Positions 49,025 through 55,564 of a stretch of DNA of 55,564 bases are shown here, piece after piece. Source of the stretch: Raineya sp964654605 (GTDB lineage Bacteria > Bacteroidota > Bacteroidia > Cytophagales > Thermonemataceae); contig CAZZLW010000045.1 of NCBI GenBank assembly GCA_964654605.1, positions 1-55,564 of the forward strand. Direction: 5' to 3'. The stretch's first letter is position 1. Every line of letters starts with the position of its first letter. The translations under genes were made by a program, and so were the position numbers. Below the pieces are notes generated by a model. That model was not told the DNA's origin and did not search any database. It was given only the letters and a program-made list of their open reading frames with translations.

Positions 49025-50991
49025 TGGAAGGAGAAAGAGGTTCAGAAAAAAGATTTATTTTTTATGCTATTTTTGGCTTCGTAGGGCTTACGTTGCTTAT
49101 CAGGCTGTTTCTAATGCAAGTGATAGAAGATAAATACCAAGAATCTGCCGAAGCCAATGCTATTCAGAAACAAACGGTTTATCCTGATAGAGGGCTTATT
49201 TTTGACCGCAACGGCAAACTCATTGTCTATAACGAACCTGTCTATGATTTAATGGTTATACCTCGTGAGGCTCGCCTGCCTGATACAATGGCATTTTGCA
49301 AACTTTTTGGCATCAGTAAGCAAGAATTTATTGAAAAAATCAGAGCTATTCGGGCAGTAGCCTCCGAGGGAGTGTTTTTTTCTCAACTTTCCAAAGTAGA
49401 TTTTGCCAAAGTGCAAGAAAAACTTAGCGATTTCCCCGGGTTTTATGTTTCTCGGCGTACAGTCAGGGTTTATACAAGCAATGCAATGGCAAATGCTTTG
49501 GGATATATTGCCGAAATCAGCCCCGAAGAACTAAAAAAAGATAGTACGCAATATTACCGACCGGGCGATTATATCGGTAAAAGTGGTATAGAAGCAAGCT
49601 ATGAATATTATCTGAGAGGCGAGAAAGGGATAAAATACCAACTCAAAAACCGCTTTAACCAAGTAGTAGGAAGCTACCAAGATGGCAAATTGGATAAGCC
49701 CGCCATTGCAGGTGAAAATTTAATCAGTAGCGTAGATATTGAATTGCAAAAATATGGCGAAATGCTGATGCAAAACAAAACAGGGGCTATCGTAGCCATT
49801 GAGCCTCAGACTGGCGAGATACTAACGCTTATTACTTCGCCCTCTTACAATCCCAACTTGCTGGTAGGAGCAGAATTTAAGAAAAATTATGCTTCTATTA
49901 GCCGCAATCCCGATTTACTTTTGTTCAACAGAGCTACACAATCAGCATACCCGCCCGGTTCTACATTCAAGACCGTACAGGCTCTTATTGGCTTGCAAAA
50001 TGGTGTTTTGAATGATACACTTCGTTTGCCTTGCAACTGGTCTTTGGTAAAGTGCCACCCTCACCCCTATTGGACAACCCCACAAACCTCCATTCAGTAT
50101 TCTTGCAATCCCTTTTATTATCAGGCTTTTCGCCGAATTGTTCATCAGCGAGGCGAAAGTTTTGAAGCCTTACAAGAAGGTTACAAGCAATGGCGAGAAC
50201 AAGTCTTAAAATTTGGTTTTGGTAGAAAATTGGGCGTTGATATTGCCGACGAAGGCTCGGGTAGTATCCCACAAGTAGAACGCTTCAACAAAGTCTATAA
50301 AAACAACTGGAACTTTTCAAATATTTACTCTTTGAGTATCGGGCAAGGCGAAATGGGAGTTACCTTGCTACAGATGGCAAATTTGGCTTGTATTATTGCC
50401 AATAGAGGCTATTATTACACGCCTCATCTTGTCAAGAGTATTGGAAAATCGGGCAAGCCCTTGCCTCAATATCAAGAAAAACATAGTGTAGGCATTGATG
50501 AAAAATATTTTGAGCCTATTATCAAGGGAATGAATGGGGCATTTAAGGCAGGTACCGTTGGACCAATGGCACAAGTTGTGAATTTGTATGCTGGCGATAT
50601 TTGTGCCAAAACGGGTACCGTGCAGAACCCTCACGGCGAAGACCATTCTACTTTTATTGCTTTTGCCCCTTGCGATAAGCCCAAAATTGCTATTGCTGTT
50701 TATGTAGAAAATGCAGGTTTTGGTGGAATTTGGGCGGCAACAATTGCCTCTCTGATGATGCAAAAATACCTCAAAGACACTACTCGCGTCAAAATTCAAC
50801 CTTGGCAAGTAGGAAAAATTGAAGCTACTGAAAAAATGGTTTTGGATAAGGTTTTCAACCGTAGAGAACTTTTGCGTTTGGATAGTATTCGTAAAGCCGA
50901 AAAACGCAAACAAGATAGCATTAAGGCTATTTTACGCAAAAAAGAACAAGAGGAAGATATTTATGATGATAATCAGCTCAACCCGCAATAG
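49024..50991 (+). CDS. mrdA: Penicillin-binding protein 2 (transpeptidase)
   Basis: The 655-residue class B PBP has one N-terminal membrane helix (about 12-32), a dimerisation domain (about 35-215, with YPDRGLIFDRNGKLIVYN) and a transpeptidase domain. The active-site SxxK is in AYPPGSTFKTVQ, SxN in IQYSCNPFY and KTG in CAKTGTVQNPHGEDHSTF. It cross-links peptidoglycan during elongation. The C-terminal tail is highly charged and carries the rodA start. Confidence 0.95.
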   Translation: MEGERGSEKRFIFYAIFGFVGLTLLIRLFLMQVIEDKYQESAEANAIQKQTVYPDRGLIFDRNGKLIVYNEPVYDLMVIPREARLPDTMAFCKLFGISKQEFIEKIRAIRAVASEGVFFSQLSKVDFAKVQEKLSDFPGFYVSRRTVRVYTSNAMANALGYIAEISPEELKKDSTQYYRPGDYIGKSGIEASYEYYLRGEKGIKYQLKNRFNQVVGSYQDGKLDKPAIAGENLISSVDIELQKYGEMLMQNKTGAIVAIEPQTGEILTLITSPSYNPNLLVGAEFKKNYASISRNPDLLLFNRATQSAYPPGSTFKTVQALIGLQNGVLNDTLRLPCNWSLVKCHPHPYWTTPQTSIQYSCNPFYYQAFRRIVHQRGESFEALQEGYKQWREQVLKFGFGRKLGVDIADEGSGSIPQVERFNKVYKNNWNFSNIYSLSIGQGEMGVTLLQMANLACIIANRGYYYTPHLVKSIGKSGKPLPQYQEKHSVGIDEKYFEPIIKGMNGAFKAGTVGPMAQVVNLYAGDICAKTGTVQNPHGEDHSTFIAFAPCDKPKIAIAVYVENAGFGGIWAATIASLMMQKYLKDTTRVKIQPWQVGKIEATEKMVLDKVFNRRELLRLDSIRKAEKRKQDSIKAILRKKEQEEDIYDDNQLNPQ

Positions 50992-52270
50992 CCGAAGCCC
51001 TCTGAATAGTTTGGATACCCTATCGGTGTTGGTGTATGCAATCCTTGTAATTTGGGGCATAATGAGTATTTATTCAGCTTCCTACAATGTAGAAAACCCC
51101 AAGCCTTTTTGGGATTTTAGCACCTTTGCAGGCAAGCAGTTTGTTTTTGCAATGGCGGCAGTCGGACTGATTATTTTGGTTTTCTTGCTGGACTACCGTT
51201 TGTTTGAAGATTTTGCCTATATTTTTTATGCCCTTTCTGTTCTTTTGCTTATTGCGGTAGTTCTTTTCGGAAAGGTTGTCAAAGGGCAACAAAATTGGAT
51301 TCAGATAGGTCCTATCAGTATGCAACCCACCGAATTTGCTAAATTAGGCGTTTCATTAGCCTTAGCAAGGTTTTTGGGGGCACCGGGCTCAAAACTGACC
51401 GATAGAAAAATTTGGTTAGGCATTGGTATTATATTCATTGTTCCTGCTTTGCTTATTCTCAAACAAGGCGATTATGGCTCGCTAATGGTATTTGTACTAT
51501 TAGAGCTTGCTTTGTATCGTGAGGGTATGCCTTTCTGGGTGATTGGCTTACAGGTTTTAGTAGCTGTGCTTTTTGTGTTATCCCTGCTCATCAAGCCTGT
51601 GTATTTGGCTTTCGGATTATTTTTTGTATTTTCTTTCGTAGTGGGTATATTGCTCCTTACGAGGCGTAAAATGGAACGTTGGGATTGGATAGTGATGATA
51701 GTGGGTTTGGTTTTGGCAATGGCTTTTGTAATTTCTGTTCCTAAAATTTTCACCAAACTCAAAAAGTATCATCAAGAGCGTATAATGGTACTACTTGATG
51801 AAGAAGCAGTAGATAAAAAAGGGGGGGCTTATTACAATTTGCAACAATCTAAGATTGCAATTGGCTCGGGAGGGTTTTCGGGAAAAGGTTATTTGGAAGG
51901 TACGCAAACCAAATATGATTTTGTTCCCGAACAGCATAGCGACTTTATTTTTTGCACCGTTGGCGAAGAATTTGGTTGGGTAGGCAGTTTTCTGGTGATA
52001 CTGCTTTTTATGATACTGCTTTTCCGTATTGTTATCATTGCCGAAAGGCAAAAAAGTCGTTTTGCTCGGATTTACGGCTATTGTGTAGCCTCTATTTTTT
52101 TTGCACACTTTACCTTTAATCTTTCTATGACCGTTGGTCTTTTTCCTACCATCGGCGTACCTCTGCCTTTTATGAGCTACGGAGGCTCTTCTTTGTGGAG
52201 CTTTACCCTAATGCTTTTTATTTTGCTCAAATTGGATATGCACCGCAATAGACTTTTTGGAAGGGATTAA
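50963..52270 (+). CDS. rodA: Peptidoglycan polymerase RodA
   Basis: The 435-residue SEDS protein has about ten membrane helices and family motifs QNWIQIGPISMQPTEFAKLG, LKQGDYGSLMVF, FSGKGYLEGTQTKYDFVPEQHSDFIFCTVGEEFG and FPTIGVPLPFMSYGGSSL. It polymerises glycan strands with PBP2. The start is ATG 50963 or 50966 within the PBP2 tail (29-base overlap); the earlier open frame at 50819 is inside PBP2 and not family-like. Confidence 0.95.
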   Translation: MMIISSTRNSRSPLNSLDTLSVLVYAILVIWGIMSIYSASYNVENPKPFWDFSTFAGKQFVFAMAAVGLIILVFLLDYRLFEDFAYIFYALSVLLLIAVVLFGKVVKGQQNWIQIGPISMQPTEFAKLGVSLALARFLGAPGSKLTDRKIWLGIGIIFIVPALLILKQGDYGSLMVFVLLELALYREGMPFWVIGLQVLVAVLFVLSLLIKPVYLAFGLFFVFSFVVGILLLTRRKMERWDWIVMIVGLVLAMAFVISVPKIFTKLKKYHQERIMVLLDEEAVDKKGGAYYNLQQSKIAIGSGGFSGKGYLEGTQTKYDFVPEQHSDFIFCTVGEEFGWVGSFLVILLFMILLFRIVIIAERQKSRFARIYGYCVASIFFAHFTFNLSMTVGLFPTIGVPLPFMSYGGSSLWSFTLMLFILLKLDMHRNRLFGRD

Positions 52271-52271
52271 G

Positions 52272-53144
52272 CTACACCAATTTCTGTTGCAAAATATTTA
52301 GCAAATACTGCCCATAACCACTTTTGGTAAGTGGTTCAGCAACTTTACGCAACTGATTTTCATCAATAAAACCCATTCGGTAAGCAATTTCTTCAATACA
52401 ACCGATTTTCAAACCCTGACGTTCTTCTATTACCTGTACAAATTGCCCTGCTTGCATCAAAGACGTAAATGTACCTGTATCCAGCCAAGCTGTACCACGA
52501 TTGAGAATTTCTACTTTGAGCTTCCCTCTACGCAAATACTCCTTATTGACATCAGTAATTTCGTACTCTCCTCTTGCAGAAGGTTGAAGGTTTTTGGCAA
52601 TCTCAATCACAGAATTATCGTAAAAATATAGCCCGGGTACAGCAAAATTAGACTTAGGTTGTTTAGGTTTTTCTTCAATAGAAATAACCTTTTTATTTTC
52701 ATCAAACTCCACTACGCCATATCTTTCGGGGTCTTGTACGTGATAGGCAAATACGATACCTCCTTCGGGATTGTTGCAATTTTGCAGGGTTTTGGAAAGT
52801 CCGGCTCCATAGAAAATATTATCGCCTAAAATAAGAGCCACTTTTTCGTTTCCGATAAATTTTTCACCTATTACAAAAGCCTGAGCCAAGCCATTGGGTA
52901 CTTCCTGAACGGCATAAGAAAAACTGCAACCTATTTGTGAGCCATCGCCCAGAAGTCGCTGAAAAAGAGGCAAGTCGTGAGGTGTAGAAATAATCAGTAT
53001 CTCACGAATATTTGCCATCATCAGCACCGAAAGCGGGTAATAAACCATTGGCTTATCATACACGGGCATAAGTTGCTTACTGATTGCCAGCGTAAGTGGG
53101 TGCAAACGCGTCCCCGAACCCCCTGCTAAAATAATACCTTTCAT
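52272..53144 (-). CDS. rfbA: Glucose-1-phosphate thymidylyltransferase
   Basis: The 290-residue nucleotidyltransferase makes dTDP-glucose, the first step to dTDP-rhamnose. MKGIILAGGSGTRLHPLTLAISKQLMPVYDKPMVYYPLS is the signature N-terminus with the catalytic loop, and NRGTAWLDTGTF plus the conserved C-terminal GYGQYLL are present. Length is normal. Other rml genes are not nearby. It ends 1 base from convergent rodA. Confidence 0.95.
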   Translation of the reverse strand: MKGIILAGGSGTRLHPLTLAISKQLMPVYDKPMVYYPLSVLMMANIREILIISTPHDLPLFQRLLGDGSQIGCSFSYAVQEVPNGLAQAFVIGEKFIGNEKVALILGDNIFYGAGLSKTLQNCNNPEGGIVFAYHVQDPERYGVVEFDENKKVISIEEKPKQPKSNFAVPGLYFYDNSVIEIAKNLQPSARGEYEITDVNKEYLRRGKLKVEILNRGTAWLDTGTFTSLMQAGQFVQVIEERQGLKIGCIEEIAYRMGFIDENQLRKVAEPLTKSGYGQYLLNILQQKLV

Positions 53145-53201
53145 AGATATAGATTAGGAAAAAAATTTTGAAAACTTATTCTGATTAAGCTACTTTTGAA
53201 C

Positions 53202-54488
53202 CTACCCAATCAATGCTCCTGCAATGGTAGCACTCATAAACGTTGCCAAACTGCCCCCCAACAAAGCCCGCAATCCCAATCGGGAAAGGTCTGACTGACG
53301 ATTGGGTGCCATTCCTCCAATACCCCCAATTTGTATGGCAATAGATGAAAAATTTGCAAAGCCACACAGAGCAAAAGTAGCAATTACGATAGATTTTGCA
53401 TCTAAAAGCCCCTCCAATTGCTTGAACTTGACGAGCTGATTGTAAGCAATGTACTCGTTGATAGCTGTTTTTTGCCCAATAAGGCTACCTACTACCAAAG
53501 ACTTATCCCAATCTGTCCCCATTAGCCAAGCCACGGGTTGCCCTATCAATCCAAAAAGATACTGCAAGGATAGTTTTTCAAAAACGCCATTGGTACTCGC
53601 TTTTATCCAAAGATTTAGTTCAGTAATCTCTCCAATCCAGCCTAAAAGTCCATTGAGCAGAGCCACAATCGCAATAAAAGCAATGAGCATACCACCCACA
53701 TTCAAAGCAAGTTTCAAGCCATCAGCCGCCCCCGTGGCTATGGCATCAATGATATTGACACCTAAACTTTCTTTGGAAACTTGCAAGCGAGTGTCAATTT
53801 CTTCGGTTTCGGGATAAAGAATTTTGGACATCACAAGGGCGGCGGGGGCATTCATTATAGAAGCCGTAAGAAAATAAGAGGCGAATTGAGCCTCCGTTTC
53901 AGGATTTCCACCTCCCAACATACTAATATACGAAGCCATAACGCTACCTGCTAGTGTAGCCATTCCGCCTGTCATTAAGCAGTTGAGTTCGGATTTGGTC
54001 ATATTAGCAACGAAGGGCTTGACAAGCAGAGGAGCCTCTGTTTGCCCTAAAAAAATATTCCCCGCCGCCGAAAGGCTTTCTGCTCCTGATAAACGCATTG
54101 TTTTGGACATAAGCCAAGCAATGGCATACACTATTTTTTGTAAAATTCCCAAGTAATATAGCCCTGCCGTAACTGCCGAAAAAAATACAATAATAGGAAG
54201 CACCTGAAAAGCAAAAACAAAGCCTATCGGCTCGGTAAGAAACCCTAATTTACCAAATAAAAATTGCGTACCCTCGCGAGTGTAGCTAATAAAAATAGTA
54301 AAACCAACGCCGATTTTTTTGAAAATATCAGCAAACCAAGATACTTTTAGTACCAGTACCCCAATGATAAGCTGTAAAATAATGCCTTTCAGCACCAATT
54401 TTTTATCTATTGCTTTGCGATTTTTGGAAAGAAGCCAGGCTACTCCCACAAAAACCGCTATTCCTAAAATAGCTCGCAAATACTCCAT
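53202..54488 (-). CDS. Concentrative nucleoside transporter (NupC/CNT family)
   Basis: The 428-residue membrane protein has eight to ten helices and CNT hallmarks: GVGFTIFISYTREGTQFLFG, FVFAFQVLPIIVFFSAVTAGLYYLGI, GQTEAPLLVKPFVANMTKSELNCLMTGGMATLAGSVMASY and KTAINEYIAYNQL. It imports nucleosides with protons or sodium. Start ATG 54488 (MEYLRAILG) is chosen over a longer extension. TACCTTTG at 54509-54516 with CAAA-type partner at 54535-54538 (minus strand, 18-base spacing) is a likely promoter. Confidence 0.93.
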   Translation of the reverse strand: MEYLRAILGIAVFVGVAWLLSKNRKAIDKKLVLKGIILQLIIGVLVLKVSWFADIFKKIGVGFTIFISYTREGTQFLFGKLGFLTEPIGFVFAFQVLPIIVFFSAVTAGLYYLGILQKIVYAIAWLMSKTMRLSGAESLSAAGNIFLGQTEAPLLVKPFVANMTKSELNCLMTGGMATLAGSVMASYISMLGGGNPETEAQFASYFLTASIMNAPAALVMSKILYPETEEIDTRLQVSKESLGVNIIDAIATGAADGLKLALNVGGMLIAFIAIVALLNGLLGWIGEITELNLWIKASTNGVFEKLSLQYLFGLIGQPVAWLMGTDWDKSLVVGSLIGQKTAINEYIAYNQLVKFKQLEGLLDAKSIVIATFALCGFANFSSIAIQIGGIGGMAPNRQSDLSRLGLRALLGGSLATFMSATIAGALIG

Positions 54489-54508
54489 TGTGCAGATTTT
54501 TGTTTGCT

Positions 54509-54538
54509 CAAAGGTAAGCAAGAAAATGCAAATGCAAA
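54509..54538 (-). promoter_or_regulatory. Promoter of the nucleoside transporter gene
   Basis: On the minus strand TTTG (54535-54538) is followed after 18 bases by TACCTTTG (54509-54516), 20 bases before the ATG at 54488. Confidence 0.5.
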
Positions 54539-54610
54539 AATTTTGAAAAAATTTTAAGCTCAATGAACTTTTTTCTTTGTAAAATAGTTATGCTTTTGGA
54601 AATCCTATTT

Positions 54611-54976
54611 GGGGATGACCGGTCTTGACAGGCTGAGTTGCTGGGTTGTGTAAGCACGTCGAGAAATGGAAGTGTTCTCGTCAAAACTTCTTCCGAACAA
54701 TAACTGGCGAATCTAACTTCGCTCTTGCTGCTTAATCTGGATAGATAAGTAGCTTGCACCTCTGCCGCAATCTGCTCTGCTTTGTGGCGTATAGGGGTGT
54801 CGAAACCGCAGAGCTGGTGTGTGTAAGCTACGATACACACACGAGAACCCAGGTAGCTAAGAAGTAGGCATAGGTGGGTGTTGTACCTACCTGCTTCCGA
54901 AAAACAAACAACACTAAGCGTGTAGAAGACAGCCGAGAACCTTCTCTGGACGAGGGTTCGAATCCCTCCATCTCCA
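54611..54976 (+). ncRNA. ssrA: tmRNA (ssrA), tag GESNFALAA
   Basis: The 366-nt RNA starts GGGGATGACCGGTCTTGACAGG and ends GGGTTCGAATCCC-TCCATCTCC with discriminator A (54976); its 5' and 3' ends pair as a tRNA-like acceptor. The tag frame at 54706-54735 reads GESNFALAA then TAA, a Bacteroidota-like tag. CCA is not exactly encoded (CCC follows), so it must be added. tmRNA rescues stalled ribosomes with SmpB. A 173-residue minus-strand open frame across it is spurious. Confidence 0.97.
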
Positions 54977-54978
54977 CC

Positions 54979-55014
54979 CAAAAGCCTTAATACTGCAAGT
55001 ATTAGGGCTTTTTT
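54979..55014 (+). terminator. Terminator of tmRNA
   Basis: AAGCC-TAATACT pairs with AGTATTA-GGCTT (54982-55010, one mismatch) with a 3-base loop, followed by a T-run to 55014. It is directly downstream of the tmRNA 3' end. Confidence 0.9.
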
Positions 55015-55189
55015 GAAAATTAGGTTCAAACATATCTAAACGGCAAGGGTTCTATTTTTGTGTGTTTTAACTTTTGTCGCCTCCCTTTTTTTAGGTTTCC
55101 GAAAACTAAACTATAAGTTTTGTTTTTGCTTCATACCCCTTTGGTTTGCAAACTACCACCTTAAACCTCGCTTTTTTACGGCTACTATT
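55015..55189. other. Non-coding stretch between tmRNA terminator and repeat array
   Basis: No gene, RNA or clear promoter is visible in these 175 bases. It is AT-rich, and a TTTGCAAACTACC word at 55144-55156 foreshadows the repeat consensus. Confidence 0.4.
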
Positions 55190-55440
55190 CGCAAATATTC
55201 GCAAGCTGTTCGCAAACTATTCGCAAGTTGTTTGCAGTTGTTGGCAAATATCCGCAAGCTGTCCGCAAATGCCCGCAAGCAGTCCGCAAAGTTTCGCAAG
55301 CTATGTGCAAACTATGTGTAATCTATACGGGAACTATGTGTAATCTATACGTAAACTATGTGCAATCTATGCGGGAACTTTGTCGAATCTATGAATGAAC
55401 TATGTGTATAGTGTCCTAGCACTATGTGGAATCTATGTAT
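55190..55440. repeat. Array of degenerate 10-11-bp tandem repeats
   Basis: More than twenty consecutive units of 10 or 11 bases follow the pattern CGCAAACTATT / CGCAAGCTGTT / TGTAATCTATA / CGGGAACTATG. Early units begin CGCAA; later ones drift to TGTAATCTAT and GGGAACTATG. Long units of 11 alternate partly with 10. The period is near one DNA helical turn. The open frames found across it are products of the repeat and not genes. Confidence 0.85.
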
Positions 55441-55465
55441 AATCAATATATACGGTATGCACACA

Positions 55466-55564
55466 CTGTCTCTTATATACCACCTATGCTAACAAGTATC
55501 TACATGCCATACGGCAGTTTTGACTTACCCCCATAAAAAAAGTAATCAACCAACTTCACCTTTT
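55466..55564. other. Degraded Nextera mosaic-end/adapter at contig end
   Basis: CTGTCTCTTATA at 55466-55477 is the mosaic end read outward, followed by a degraded continuation. Beyond 55490 there is only loose similarity to the rest of an adapter. The last ~100 bases should not be taken as genomic. Confidence 0.75.

Noticed and set aside
54508..55029. A minus-strand open frame of 173 codons across tmRNA
   Set aside because: It is antisense to ssrA; no start context and no protein-like pattern.
55058..55343. Open frames in the terminal repeat array
   Set aside because: The apparent periodic peptide (RKLFASC...) results from the 11-bp repeat; no start signal or family pattern.
55190..55440. 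CRISPR array
   Set aside because: Units are only 10-11 bases, contiguous without spacers, and gradually diverging; no cas genes are in the window.

Overview
The window looks like a chromosomal contig from a Bacteroidota bacterium, most likely a Cytophagales-type lineage (inference). The sequence signs are: GLPGLI, FISUMP and PorT-type beta-barrel families; many lipoproteins and Sec-exported proteins; a DksA-like protein with a single C-terminal cysteine; an ATP synthase block in atpB-E-F-H order; and repeated TTTG/TTG - N18-21 - TAnnTTTG promoters in place of the usual -35/-10 boxes. The tmRNA tag reads GESNFALAA. Both contig ends carry degraded Illumina Nextera adapter sequence (1-75 and about 55466 onward), so the outermost bases are library artefacts.

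Layout. 1-2600 is a decayed mobile-element or prophage edge: a 5'-truncated ORF, an unknown membrane-anchored protein, a secreted SNase-type nuclease, a long GC-rich palindrome, and an integrase that has lost its middle, all next to tRNA-Lys. 2700-9300 holds a TPR/SH3 membrane protein, plsY, a large outer-membrane receptor with its GLPGLI partner, a small secreted protein, and fabG behind a possible attenuator. 9300-16980 has trpS-purN-batA, a TlpA-like protein, and an operon of START-like, LptF/G permease, oxidoreductase and methyltransferase genes. 17100-25500 has a 2OG-Fe(II) oxygenase, lolA, a glutaminyl-cyclase-like M28 lipoprotein, nadK, a PhoH ATPase, a DUF2520 protein and four secreted proteins, two with FISUMP domains. 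25600-35600 has groESL, a PorT-like barrel, lipoproteins, a caspase-like protease, a TerB-like protein, murE and ruvC.

35600-42800 is the most unusual part. The F0 genes atpB, atpE, atpF and atpH (atpA/G/D/C are absent) are interrupted by accessory cassettes. One is a compact MntA-HepT toxin-antitoxin pair bounded by a perfect 40-bp direct repeat, which duplicates the 3' part of the AtpI-like gene. Another is a translationally coupled trio of HEPN-like protein, unknown protein and SecB-like chaperone, placed exactly between the atpB stop codon and atpE. A free-standing CZB zinc-binding protein also lies in the operon. scpB and a DksA-like gene follow.

42900-54500 has mfd, a Type II restriction-modification pair inserted before the rod-shape genes mreD-mrdA-rodA, then rfbA and a CNT nucleoside transporter. 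tmRNA and its terminator lie at 54611-55014. The contig then ends in a long array of degenerate 10-11-bp repeats.

The strongest candidates for something undescribed are the repeat-bounded MntA-HepT cassette and the HEPN/unknown/SecB-like trio, both inside the ATP synthase operon.
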